DNA of 64,000 bases from an uncultured Cytophagales bacterium. GTDB taxonomy: Bacteria > Bacteroidota > Bacteroidia > Cytophagales > Thermonemataceae. Below are positions 25,910-35,877 of the stretch, piece after piece. Numbering within the stretch: the stretch's first letter is position 1; every line of letters begins with the position of its first letter. The notes beneath the pieces are model-generated. The model ran no database searches. It was not told the DNA's origin and worked only from the letters and a program-made list of their open reading frames with translations. A program made the translations under genes and the position numbers. Location: NCBI GenBank assembly GCA_938002655.1, contig CALLAC010000003.1:62001-126000 (forward strand). The letters run 5' to 3'.

Positions 25910-26266
25910 AGCATATTTTTACAAAACTGCTAATTTTCCAATTGTCAGCCAAAAAAGAATAATTTCTTTTCTTGTTAATTTGGGAAAATATCAAAGGAAA
26001 TTCTGATTATTTAGCTATATTTTGAAAAAGAGGAAACAAGAAATATGATTTTAGAAAACACATAAAGAATGAGAGATAAAAACATTAAATAGCGAAATAG
26101 CAATTATTCAAATTTTTGAATGTAAATAATTACAAGAAATTGAAACCTTTTACAAACTTGGTAGTTATAGTGTTAGTTTTCATAATTGTAAGTTTTTGAT
26201 TAGTTAGGTTGCACAATCCGAGCCTTGTAGGTTCGGATTGTGTTTTACAAGAAAACAAAAAAAGCT
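25910..26266. other. Intergenic region between tgt and the RavA-like gene
   Basis: Divergent promoter region of 357 bases. Besides two weak -7-like boxes it holds a strong hairpin (26212-26242) and, just before it, a 27-codon open frame (26116-26199, TTG start) that would encode a basic-then-hydrophobic peptide. No longer gene fits. Confidence 0.5.
26212..26246 (+). terminator. Strong leader hairpin upstream of the RavA-like gene
   Basis: CACAATCCGA (26212-26221) pairs perfectly with TCGGATTGTG (26233-26242). The stem extends inward by three more pairs, one of them G-U, leaving a 5-base loop. TTTT follows. It ends 20 bases before the ATG at 26267, so it is either a terminator for an upstream short transcript or an attenuator/leader structure of the ATPase gene. 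Confidence 0.6.
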
Positions 26267-27796
26267 ATGAAACGCAAAGAACGCATAAAAAAACTTCTTG
26301 CACACCTTGCCGAAGGTATTTTTGATAAAGATGATATTTTGGCTTTGGGTTTGCTTGCAGCAGTAAGCGGTGAAAGTATTTTTTTGCTTGGCCCGCCTGG
26401 GGTTGCCAAAAGTCTTTTAGCTCGTAAGCTCAAATATGCTTTTTACGAAGGTAAATCTTTTGAGTATCTGATGAGCCGTTTTAGCACTCCCGATGAAATT
26501 TTCGGACCAATTTCCATTCGCAAGCTCAAAGAAGAAGATAAGTACGAACGTATTACAACAAAATATTTGCCCGATGCCAATATAGTATTTTTAGATGAAA
26601 TTTGGAAGGCAAGTTCCGCCATTCAGAACACTTTGCTTACTATTCTTAATGAAAAAATTTACCGAAACGGCGAACAAGAACTACAAGTACATATTCGTTG
26701 TATTATTTCAGCCTCTAACGAATTGCCCCAATTAGGCGAGGGATTGGATGCATTGTGGGATAGATTTCTGATACGCTTACAAGTTTCAGAAATTCGTAAC
26801 CCACAAAGTTTTTTGCAAATGATAACTTCTAACAAAGATGCTTATGCCGATACAGTACCTGCCGAACTCAAATTAAATGAAGTTGAGTTGGGGGAATGGT
26901 CTGCTGAAATTGAAGATATAGACGTTCCTGAGGTAGTGCTTAATGTGATACAAATTTTAAAACATAAAATTGATGAATACAACGAGTATCACAACCCACA
27001 GATTTTGGTGTATGACCGCCGTTGGAAAAAAATTATTCGTCTTTTGCGTACTTCTGCTTTCTTGAATGAACGCAAGCAAGTCGATTTAATGGATTGTTTC
27101 CTGATGGTGCATTGTCTTTGGAGTATACCCGAACAAATTCCTGCCATTTTTCAAATGCTTTCAGAAATTATCAGAGAACACGGCTATCATCTTACGCTGA
27201 ATTTAGGGGCTTTGAGCCGCGAATTACAAGAGTTTGAGCAAGAGGTTCGCAATGAAACCCTAATTCCTCATCAAGTTGTGGTAGAAGAAATGCAATCGGT
27301 AGATACTGAATTTTTAGAAATTCTCAACATTCGTAACTATTTCGAAGGTAATCTTATTAAAAAATCAGATTTTGTAAAATTGAACGTAGAAGAATGGAAG
27401 TCTATCAGTTTGTTTGATACGTCCCACAATCTTGTCAATAAAATTCAGGCAAAACTTGCTTTACAAAAGCATACTATTGAAATCTTACATAATTCGCAAG
27501 TGATACCCCTGAAAATCAAAACTTTGGAACGAGAAAAAACAGAATACATCAAGAAAAAGCCCCATAGTTTGGTAGCAAAATTTTGGAACGAAAAAGCTCA
27601 AGAGCTAAAAAATTATATCCAAAATCAGCAAAAACGATTGCAAGAAGATGCCCCCGAAGAGCTTAATCATCTGAAAACCAATATTTTTGTGCCTGCACAT
27701 TTAGCCGAAATTGTTGAAGCCAACATGAAAGAGAGTAGGAAAATTTTGCAAAATTTGGCTTTGCAATTAGAAAAAATTGTGCATATGTACGAGTAA
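26267..27796 (+). CDS. RavA-like MoxR-family AAA+ ATPase
   Basis: 509 residues from the ATG at 26267 (MKRKERIKKLL); an upstream in-frame GTG inside the hairpin is not used. AAA+ motifs: Walker A GPPGVAKS, Walker B IVFLDEIWKAS, sensor ISASNELPQLGEGLDALWDRF. The C-terminal half is helical and Lys/Glu-rich, like the RavA stalk region. RavA ATPases act as chaperones with a VWA protein (ViaA), normally encoded immediately downstream. Here the next gene converges and is unrelated, so the partner is missing locally. Confidence 0.88.
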   Translation: MKRKERIKKLLAHLAEGIFDKDDILALGLLAAVSGESIFLLGPPGVAKSLLARKLKYAFYEGKSFEYLMSRFSTPDEIFGPISIRKLKEEDKYERITTKYLPDANIVFLDEIWKASSAIQNTLLTILNEKIYRNGEQELQVHIRCIISASNELPQLGEGLDALWDRFLIRLQVSEIRNPQSFLQMITSNKDAYADTVPAELKLNEVELGEWSAEIEDIDVPEVVLNVIQILKHKIDEYNEYHNPQILVYDRRWKKIIRLLRTSAFLNERKQVDLMDCFLMVHCLWSIPEQIPAIFQMLSEIIREHGYHLTLNLGALSRELQEFEQEVRNETLIPHQVVVEEMQSVDTEFLEILNIRNYFEGNLIKKSDFVKLNVEEWKSISLFDTSHNLVNKIQAKLALQKHTIEILHNSQVIPLKIKTLEREKTEYIKKKPHSLVAKFWNEKAQELKNYIQNQQKRLQEDAPEELNHLKTNIFVPAHLAEIVEANMKESRKILQNLALQLEKIVHMYE

Positions 27797-27798
27797 AT

Positions 27799-28233
27799 TC
27801 AAATTCTTGGCTTTTGGAAAAGATTAGTTAGTAGCAAGATCAAGCCACTTACTACCATTGTGCCAAAAATTAGTAACCAGAAAGGGTGAGCAAATTCAAA
27901 AAAAGAGTTTTTTACGTAAAAATTTTCATCACCTGTTTTGATACTCATTTGGTGCAAAATGTTAGAAATATTGCGGAGCGAAAGCCACAAGCCAAGGCTC
28001 AAAAAAATAAATCCTATGATAATAAGCCCCCGTTGACGGTCTTTGGCACGACGCAACTCTTTAAGTACCCGAATATAGAGCTTTTCAATAGCTTCTTTGC
28101 TCATTCTGCCTTCCATTATTATCTGAATTTCACGCAGCGTACGTTTTTCTTGAATGTATTTGTGAATTTCATCAAATTCATTCACAATTTCAGGACGCTG
28201 ATAGTCAGAGGCTTTACGTTTGGGGATAATCAT
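27799..28233 (-). CDS. Membrane protein, function unknown (uridine kinase operon, gene 3)
   Basis: 144 residues. The soluble basic N-terminal half (MIIPKRKASDYQRPEIVNEF onwards, helical) is followed by two membrane helices (about 70-88 and 118-138). The start overlaps the stop of the upstream lipoprotein gene by ATGA. No recognised domain. The conserved-looking coupling to a lipoprotein suggests an envelope role. Confidence 0.62.
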   Translation of the reverse strand: MIIPKRKASDYQRPEIVNEFDEIHKYIQEKRTLREIQIIMEGRMSKEAIEKLYIRVLKELRRAKDRQRGLIIIGFIFLSLGLWLSLRNISNILHQMSIKTGDENFYVKNSFFEFAHPFWLLIFGTMVVSGLILLLTNLFQKPRI

Positions 28234-28768
28234 ATTTTTTCGGCATAAATTTCAAAATTTTCGGGTTTGGCAAAAATCATTTTTTGCTTGCCTTTAATAC
28301 TATATCGTAAAATCTTTTCTGCTTCCAAATGCAAATTTAGTTCTTTTTCTGATGCGTACAAAAAATTTTCTGTTTGCAAAAATGCTCTGATTTGACAGGG
28401 ATTTTGGCTTTTATCAAATTTTATCTCCAAAAACTTTACTTTCAATTCATTACTTTTGGCTTGATATTGCAAGATAATTGTATCACCTTTTTGCACTTTG
28501 TGCTCATCATATAAGCCTCTGAAAGACGATTTGTTGATGTTTGCTTGCTCAAAGAATGCCAACTCTTTTTCCCAACGAATATTTGCAACTCTTTTCTGCT
28601 GTTTTTGCTTTTCAGTAATAGTAGTTTTAAGAAAAACTTGCTCTTTTTGGGTGTATAGTTTTCGTAAAAAGGCTTCTAAATCGTAGTAATAATTGATGTT
28701 TTCAGTTGGTTCTTGTAGCTTGGAGCAAGCAAAAAAGATAAGCAAGGCAAGTCCCCAGAGTGCTTTTT

Positions 28769-28772
<4 letters not shown>
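28230..28772 (-). CDS. Predicted lipoprotein, function unknown (uridine kinase operon, gene 2)
   Basis: 180 residues. The signal peptide MKKALWGLALLIFFAC ends in a lipobox with Cys16, so the mature protein is lipid-anchored. The rest is mixed alpha/beta with many Lys and aromatic residues and no recognised motif. It overlaps the uridine kinase stop and the next start by ATGA at both ends. Confidence 0.65.
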
Positions 28773-30619
<1,847 letters not shown>

Positions 30620-30653
30620 CAAAATTTACAATACCTGACCAATTACTTTCATG

Positions 30654-30680
30654 AAGCCTTCATTTCAGCAATGAAGGCTT
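30654..30680. terminator. Hairpin between hpd and the copper-block 3' end
   Basis: AAGCCTTCATT (30654-30664) pairs perfectly with AATGAAGGCTT (30670-30680) around a 5-base loop. The T run is weak on both sides, but the position between converging genes supports a terminator role. Confidence 0.7.
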
Positions 30681-30689
30681 TGCTATCTT

Positions 30690-31610
30690 TCAGAACAACA
30701 CAGAAAAATGAACATTCCAACGATTTTCGCTACGAAATTCTCCATTGCCTAATTTTTGCTGTAATGGAATTTGCATATTGAACCCTGTAGTAATTTTTTT
30801 AAAGGTATACACATCAAGCCCCAAATTACCTGCTAGTAAGTTTCCTCCTGTTTCCATAATGGTTCGATTTTCACGTATATCTTTGGCAGAAAATTCGTAG
30901 TAAATACCTGTATAAGGCATTAAAGCAAAGTTTTTTTTGAATTGTTGTACATAAAAAACATTTGAGTTACTGCTCAGCCGATTGCCAAAACGATAGTTAT
31001 GAGCGTTTTTAGTATTGATTTTGTATGCAATATCTTGATTGAAACCGAATTTTTTGTAACGCAAATTGTAAAAAGCTGTCAAAACAAAATCGAAACTACC
31101 TGAACCAAGCTGAAAATTAGGATTAGCAACTTGGTTGGCGTCGTTGTCGTTGAAATTATATCTGCCTGTGGGTACTTTCAAGCCTCCTCCCAACCATATG
31201 CTATGTTTCCACTGACGAGGAATGGTATCTTGATACATCCGTTGCGATTGAAAAATGTTATAGCTGGAAAGAAACATTATATCATTAAATCCTTGCAGAT
31301 TTTTCTGCTTATTATTGATATCCGTCTGATAATTAAACGAATAAGGCAAAAATGTTAGTACTTGCAATTTAGATACAGGATAAAAACGCCCCCAGAGTTC
31401 GGTAGTATGAAAATACTCCCGAGTGCGTAAGATACGAGAGTTTAGATGAGACTCAAATCGTAGGCTTCGATATCGTAAGCCAACAAAATTTTTATTGAAC
31501 TGAGGCATTAAACCTAAATAATAATTTCCTACTCCACAACCACAGATTTCGCAAGCTTTCAGCTGAGCATAAAAAAGCACGAAAATCAGGCATGATGAAA
31601 GTATTTTCAT
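30690..31610 (-). CDS. Secreted beta-barrel-like protein with CEICGCG N-terminus (copper block)
   Basis: 306 residues from the ATG at 31610; the open frame above it would overlap the peroxidase gene. The signal peptide (MKILSSCLIFVLFYAQLKA) is followed directly by CEICGCG, so the predicted mature protein starts with a CxxCxC metal-type motif. The remainder alternates hydrophobic and polar residues with many Tyr/Phe and Asn, and ends in Phe (VHFSVLF), which suggests an outer-membrane beta barrel. It is the last gene of the MbnP/MbnH unit, 13 bases after the peroxidase stop. A metal-related export or uptake role is inferred from context. Confidence 0.7.
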   Translation of the reverse strand: MKILSSCLIFVLFYAQLKACEICGCGVGNYYLGLMPQFNKNFVGLRYRSLRFESHLNSRILRTREYFHTTELWGRFYPVSKLQVLTFLPYSFNYQTDINNKQKNLQGFNDIMFLSSYNIFQSQRMYQDTIPRQWKHSIWLGGGLKVPTGRYNFNDNDANQVANPNFQLGSGSFDFVLTAFYNLRYKKFGFNQDIAYKINTKNAHNYRFGNRLSSNSNVFYVQQFKKNFALMPYTGIYYEFSAKDIRENRTIMETGGNLLAGNLGLDVYTFKKITTGFNMQIPLQQKLGNGEFRSENRWNVHFSVLF

Positions 31611-31623
31611 AAAATATGGTTTT

Positions 31624-32661
31624 TTATTCTTGTTGAAAAAGTTTGTTTCTGAGAAATTCTTCATCGGTGAGTGTTTTTAGAAAAGCAATAAGTTTATCTT
31701 TTTCATCTTGGGAAAGAGGGATTCCGAGCTGTCCGTTTTGTTTGAGTAATGGGTCGAGAGTAGGGCTATCTTGTACGCCTTGGCTGTAGTGTTCAAGCAC
31801 TTGTTCAAGTGTACGAAATCTGCCGTCGTGCATATAGGGGCGTGTAACTTCTACATTTCGTAGAGTTGGCACTTTGAATCTGAATTTGTCTTGCTCATTC
31901 AAAGTAATTCTGTTTCTGCCTGTGTCAATGGTATCAATCCCATTGAGCATAAATCTTCGAATAGGCAATCCGTTGTTGCGATAAGTGTTATCGGTAAAGA
32001 GTTCGCCTTTGTGGCAAGAAGCACATTTTTGCTGAAAAATTTGTAAGCCTGCCAGCTCTTGTGCATCAAGTTGAGTAAGCCCTTTTTTATATTGGTCGTA
32101 TTTAGAATTTGCCGAAATTGCCATTAGTTGAAATTGAGAGAGAGCTTTGAGAAATCTATCAAGTGTAATTTCGGGTGTACCGAAGGCTTTTTGAAAGAGT
32201 TGAGGATATTGAGGATGCCTGCGGAGTTTTTCGAGCACATTTGTAATAGTTTCGTCCATTTCATTGTCAGCTTCAATAGGAGCAATAGCGAAAAGGTCTA
32301 GATGAAAGACGCCGCCGTCCCAGAAAAATTCTTTTTGCCAAGCTAAATTCATAATGGGTAGAGCGTTGCGAAGGGTGAGTTTATCATCAATACCGTGGCT
32401 GAGGTCGTGTCCGTGTTGGGTAAATGCCGAACTTGGAATATGGCAACTGCCACAGCTAATCGAGCCATCACGACTCAAAATACCATCGAAGAAAAGCTTT
32501 TTCCCGAGTTGAAAGCCTGCCGTAGTGACAGGGTTGTAAGAAAAATCATAGTGAGGTTCAGGAAAATGAGCAGGTTTTTGAAAACGAATTTCGGGTTCTA
32601 CATTACGCTGACAGTTTACTAATATCGAGAGTAAAACCAAAAAAGTAAGGGCTTTTTTCAT
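31624..32661 (-). CDS. MbnH/MauG-like di-haem cytochrome c peroxidase
   Basis: 345 residues with a signal peptide. Two haem c motifs, CGSCH in the first half and CASCH in the second, are separated by about 135 residues, as in the CcpA/MauG/MbnH family. Other blocks are LGKKLFFDGILSRDGSISC, LRNALPIMNLAWQKEFFWDG and VPTLRNVEVTRPYMHDGRF. MbnH enzymes oxidise a tryptophan of MbnP to a kynurenine used in copper binding. A gene for MbnP lies directly upstream, so an MbnH-type role is more likely than H2O2 detoxification. It is preceded by a terminator-like hairpin. Confidence 0.85.
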   Translation of the reverse strand: MKKALTFLVLLSILVNCQRNVEPEIRFQKPAHFPEPHYDFSYNPVTTAGFQLGKKLFFDGILSRDGSISCGSCHIPSSAFTQHGHDLSHGIDDKLTLRNALPIMNLAWQKEFFWDGGVFHLDLFAIAPIEADNEMDETITNVLEKLRRHPQYPQLFQKAFGTPEITLDRFLKALSQFQLMAISANSKYDQYKKGLTQLDAQELAGLQIFQQKCASCHKGELFTDNTYRNNGLPIRRFMLNGIDTIDTGRNRITLNEQDKFRFKVPTLRNVEVTRPYMHDGRFRTLEQVLEHYSQGVQDSPTLDPLLKQNGQLGIPLSQDEKDKLIAFLKTLTDEEFLRNKLFQQE

Positions 32662-32687
32662 AGCATTTTTGCCATTTTTGGAATTCT

Positions 32688-32730
32688 GAAAAAAATCAAA
32701 GAAGCCTTGCCTGTGCAGTGCAAGGCTTCT
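32688..32730 (-). terminator. Terminator-like hairpin inside the mbnP-mbnH interval
   Basis: AGAAGCCTTGC (32700-32710) pairs perfectly with GCAAGGCTTCT (32720-32730). On the minus strand it is followed by TTTGATTTTTTT. It lies 9 bases past the mbnP stop and about 40 before the mbnH start. This would lower expression of mbnH and the last gene relative to mbnP, unless read-through is regulated. Confidence 0.75.
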
Positions 32731-32739
32731 GATATGTTT

Positions 32740-33570
32740 TTAGTGACCATGATCGTGAATATGGTCGTATTTGAACATATTTTGGTAATTATTGGCAATC
32801 TGCACTGCTATGGTTGCTGTTGCCGGGCTAAACATTACCGTATGGTAATCAGCAATTTTTAGTTGATAACCTCCATTGAAGAATTTGAGAAAATCTACGA
32901 TTAAATGTAGGGAAGGAGTATTTCCTTGACGCACTTTGAGGCGGTCATTTCCAAATTCTATACTTACTTGACGAATACAATTAATAGTAGGTGAACTGTA
33001 ACCGCCAAATCCTCCAATGTGGTAACGGAATTTATTACCTGCCGCAGTAGATTGAGGAGACTCGCCCTCAAATTTTACAAAGATATACCCACTGTTCCAG
33101 CTCCAATACATACCTGCCGCCGCTCCTGCAATATCCAATGTTCCTGTTCTTTCTTCAACAGGTTTAGTGTTTCTTAGACTATCTATTCCCACAAGAAATT
33201 TAATCTCGCTATAATCTCCTTCGGGAATGTTGTTAATGATACACTTTTTACTTGCAGGGTCTTCGGCATTGATTAGGAAATAGCTTTCCATTTGCGGTAC
33301 GGTATAAACAGTTCCATTCGCTGTTTTTAGTTGGATATTGCTAATAAAGTATTTTAGCATTGTTGGCTTGAAACTCTCACCAGTAGTAGAGTTAGTGTAG
33401 GTAGTATTCAATCGAAATTCTTGCGTACCTACGAAATTATCAAAATATACTTCTGCTGAACCTTTTTTGTTAGGGTCAGGGGCAGGTTCAGAGTGCTCAT
33501 GCTGTTTTTTGCAAGCAAAAAAGCCCACAGAAAGCATTAAAATACCGATTTTTAGCTTTAATTTGTTCAT
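32740..33570 (-). CDS. MbnP-family copper-binding lipoprotein
   Basis: 276 residues. Lipobox in SVGFFACKK. The body matches the MbnP family: AEVYFDNFVGTQEFRL, KYFISNIQL, SYFLINAEDP, IPEGDYSEIKFLVGIDS, MYWSWNSGYIFVKFEG. The WSW stretch is the region where MbnP carries its oxidisable tryptophan. Two Cys (in KKCIIN and INCIRQ) could form the family disulfide. Both ends are His-rich (QHEHSEP near the N-terminus, DHIHDHGH at the C-terminus), favouring metal binding. It sits 42 bases after the small helical protein gene and upstream of the MbnH-like peroxidase. Confidence 0.88.
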   Translation of the reverse strand: MNKLKLKIGILMLSVGFFACKKQHEHSEPAPDPNKKGSAEVYFDNFVGTQEFRLNTTYTNSTTGESFKPTMLKYFISNIQLKTANGTVYTVPQMESYFLINAEDPASKKCIINNIPEGDYSEIKFLVGIDSLRNTKPVEERTGTLDIAGAAAGMYWSWNSGYIFVKFEGESPQSTAAGNKFRYHIGGFGGYSSPTINCIRQVSIEFGNDRLKVRQGNTPSLHLIVDFLKFFNGGYQLKIADYHTVMFSPATATIAVQIANNYQNMFKYDHIHDHGH

Positions 33571-33612
33571 ACGAGTAGATATTTAGGGTTTTTAGTGAAA
33601 AGAAAAAAATTG

Positions 33613-34008
33613 CTAATGATTTTCGTTTTTACAAAGTCCTACAATTTCATGAAATACATCGTGTAAAGTTGAAAGTTTTTGTTTGATGGCTTCGTCAGAA
33701 GCCTTTGAATTTTTAATGAAAGCATCTAATTCTTTGCTACCTTTTTGTAATTTTTTTACAGCCGTTTTGATTTTGGGCGTGTTGTACTCTTGCGGAATGG
33801 TTGATTTTGCCAGTATGTTGGCTTTTTCAGCCATTTCACTACTTCGTTTTTTGATAGGCTCTAAACTGCCTTGTTCCGAAGGGTGAAAAGTTTGGGACAT
33901 TACGACATGGAATTCTTTGAGTTCTTTCCATTTATCCCAAATGGATTGAGCTTGCAAGAAATACGCAAAGCTCATCAAGAACATTAAAATTGAAGCCTTT
34001 TGTATCAT
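33613..34008 (-). CDS. Small periplasmic helical protein with His/Met motif (copper block)
   Basis: 131 residues. Signal peptide ending YFLQAQ. The mature part is predicted all-helical, like a four-helix bundle, and carries FHVVMSQTFHPSEQG, an HxxxMxxxxH pattern suited to metal binding. Another His sits near the C-terminus (LHDVFHEIV), with a single Cys (GLCKNENH). There is no haem motif, so it is not a cytochrome c' despite the shape. Its start overlaps the stop of the upstream membrane-protein gene by ATGA. The family is not named here; the role is inferred from the operon. Confidence 0.65.
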   Translation of the reverse strand: MIQKASILMFLMSFAYFLQAQSIWDKWKELKEFHVVMSQTFHPSEQGSLEPIKKRSSEMAEKANILAKSTIPQEYNTPKIKTAVKKLQKGSKELDAFIKNSKASDEAIKQKLSTLHDVFHEIVGLCKNENH

Positions 34009-34391
34009 AAATTTTTAGGTTTATGAGTTTTGTAAAAATTTTGATTTTCTTGAATGTGTTTGTCGGCGAAAAAAAGTCCTATCCGTACACCAAAAAATAC
34101 AATGCTACCAATCAAAAGTAGCAAAGAAACATAGATTTTCAGATCAGTTTGATATTCGGTAGGGGCTTGCATTATTTCATAGAGCTTAATAAAACAAGCT
34201 ATCTCAACGATTGTCAAACTGATAAGAACAAACGAAACCAACACAGGCAAAACCTTGAAAATCAATAGTATTTTAGTGAAGAGTTTTTCTATTCGGCTTT
34301 GCCGCTTACACAAGCGACCTTGTGCGTCTACATAATACAGGCGTGAGAGTTTAGGATATTGCTTCCTATTCTCAATTTTAGAGATTTGCAT
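34005..34391 (-). CDS. Two-helix membrane protein (copper block)
   Basis: 128 residues. A cytoplasmic basic N-terminus (MQISKIENRKQYPKLSRLYY) is followed by two membrane helices (about 45-68 and 88-110) and a short tail. No metal-ligand pattern is obvious; a Cys (EIACFIKLYE) lies in or near the first helix. Translationally coupled (ATGA) to the helical His/Met protein. Function unknown. Confidence 0.6.
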   Translation of the reverse strand: MQISKIENRKQYPKLSRLYYVDAQGRLCKRQSRIEKLFTKILLIFKVLPVLVSFVLISLTIVEIACFIKLYEIMQAPTEYQTDLKIYVSLLLLIGSIVFFGVRIGLFFADKHIQENQNFYKTHKPKNL

Positions 34392-34479
34392 TTTTTTAAA
34401 TGAGTTTTTTCAAACAAAAATCGGCTCTTTTTCAACTGGAAAAAGAAAATGATTCAGCTATTTCATCGTTGAGAGAGGA

Positions 34480-34857
34480 CTATAAGCGAGGTGGGTGAAA
34501 AATATCAAAGAGATATTCTTGTGCAAAGGCTAATTCTAGATAATAGCCCAACTGTTTATTAGAAATTTCTACAAAGGCTTGATTAAAAAGAAAAGTAGGT
34601 AATTCTTGATTATACGAAACAAACGAAAATGATTCACTTCGTTCTTTTTGAGTTTCTTTTTCTTGCTTCTGTTTTTCAGCAAGTTTTTTCATCAGATAAC
34701 ACTTACCACCACATTGCAATTCGGGTTTGAAGCGATTTTCACAAAGATTTTTTGCAATGTAAGTTTTGTTGAGCTCAAAAGAAATCCTTACCCAAAAACT
34801 TTGCAAGGGTTGTAAAAAAACAGCTGAAAGAAGCACTATGGGAATAAATGATTTCAA
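34480..34857 (-). CDS. Small protein with QCGGKCYLMKKL motif (first gene of copper block)
   Basis: 125 residues if translation starts at the TTG at 34857. The promoter -7 box at 34878-34885 lies between this TTG and the only other in-frame candidate (TTG at 34932), which rules the longer start out. The N-terminus KSFIPIVLLSAVFLQPL is a signal or membrane segment. The middle holds LCENRFKPELQCGGKCYLMK, a Cys-rich motif I recall from small Bacteroidota proteins near metal genes. The C-terminus ends FDIFHPPRL. Likely a periplasmic metal-related protein; not proven. Confidence 0.62.
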   Translation of the reverse strand: MKSFIPIVLLSAVFLQPLQSFWVRISFELNKTYIAKNLCENRFKPELQCGGKCYLMKKLAEKQKQEKETQKERSESFSFVSYNQELPTFLFNQAFVEISNKQLGYYLELAFAQEYLFDIFHPPRL

Positions 34858-34877
34858 GTTTTCTGCATAAGGTTGAG

Positions 34878-34909
34878 CAAAATTAGGAAAAAAATAAATT
34901 TGATACAAA
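34878..34909 (-). promoter_or_regulatory. Promoter of the MbnP/MbnH block
   Basis: TTTG (34906-34909) and TAATTTTG (34878-34885) on the minus strand are exactly 20 bases apart, a full match to the Bacteroidota consensus. It drives the six genes from 34857 down to 30690 and fixes the start of the first. Confidence 0.75.
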
Positions 34910-35013
34910 AAAGTTTTGCTGATTTTAGTCAATATTCTTTCTTTCTTGGATTAGCTACTTTTACGTTTTTAGAAATTTTGTAACTTGCACCGCACAACAT
35001 AAATATAAGCAAA

Positions 35014-35877
35014 ATGAGTTGGTTTATCAGACAAGAAAAAGGCATTCAGACCCCTACCTCGCAAAAAAAGGAATCGCCTGACGGGCTTTGGTATAAATGT
35101 CCTTCTTGCAAAAAAGTAATGCTTACACGTGAGCTACAGTCCAATTATTATACCTGCCTCAACTGCAACTATCATGAGAAAATCGGTTCGACTGAATATT
35201 TTGCAATACTTTTTGATAACAACGAATTTACAGAGCTCAATCCGAATATGACTTCTGCCGACCCGCTGAGATTCGTTGATAGCAAAGATTATCCTACACG
35301 TATTGCTGAAGCTCAACGCAAAACAGGCTTAAAAGATGCTATTCGCACGGCTCATGGTAGAATGAATGGCATTGAGATTGTTATTGGTTGCATGGATTTT
35401 GAGTTTATTGGCGGCTCGATGGGCTCAGTAGTAGGGGAAAAAATTGCTCGAGCCATAGATTTTTGCATTGAAAAATATTTGCCCTTGCTTATCATTTCTC
35501 GTTCAGGTGGAGCTCGAATGATGGAAGCTGGATTTTCGCTGATGCAAATGGCAAAAACTGCCGCTAAATTAGCTCTGTTAGATAAGGCAGGGTTGCCTTA
35601 TATTTCCCTACTTACCGACCCCACCACAGGAGGAGTTACTGCTTCTTTTGCAATGCTAGGTGATTTCAATATTGCTGAACCGAATGCTTTGATTGGCTTT
35701 GCAGGACCAAGAGTAATTCGTGAAACTATCGGTAGAGATTTACCTTCGGGCTTTCAGACCGCTGAATTTGTTTTGGAACATGGCTTTTTAGATTTCATTG
35801 TTCATCGTAAAGACCTTAAAGATGAACTGACTTCACTTCTGAAAATGATTTTACCCAAAAATGGTAATAGTAAATAA
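35014..35877 (+). CDS. accD: Acetyl-CoA carboxylase carboxyltransferase beta subunit
   Basis: 287 residues. The N-terminal zinc ribbon (CPSCKK and CLNC) and the carboxyltransferase core ([74 protein letters not shown]) are intact. With AccA it transfers the carboxyl group to acetyl-CoA for fatty-acid synthesis. accA is not in the window. The stop abuts the convergent capA-like gene with no gap. Confidence 0.97.
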   Translation: MSWFIRQEKGIQTPTSQKKESPDGLWYKCPSCKKVMLTRELQSNYYTCLNCNYHEKIGSTEYFAILFDNNEFTELNPNMTSADPLRFVDSKDYPTRIAEAQRKTGLKDAIRTAHGRMNGIEIVIGCMDFEFIGGSMGSVVGEKIARAIDFCIEKYLPLLIISRSGGARMMEAGFSLMQMAKTAAKLALLDKAGLPYISLLTDPTTGGVTASFAMLGDFNIAEPNALIGFAGPRVIRETIGRDLPSGFQTAEFVLEHGFLDFIVHRKDLKDELTSLLKMILPKNGNSK

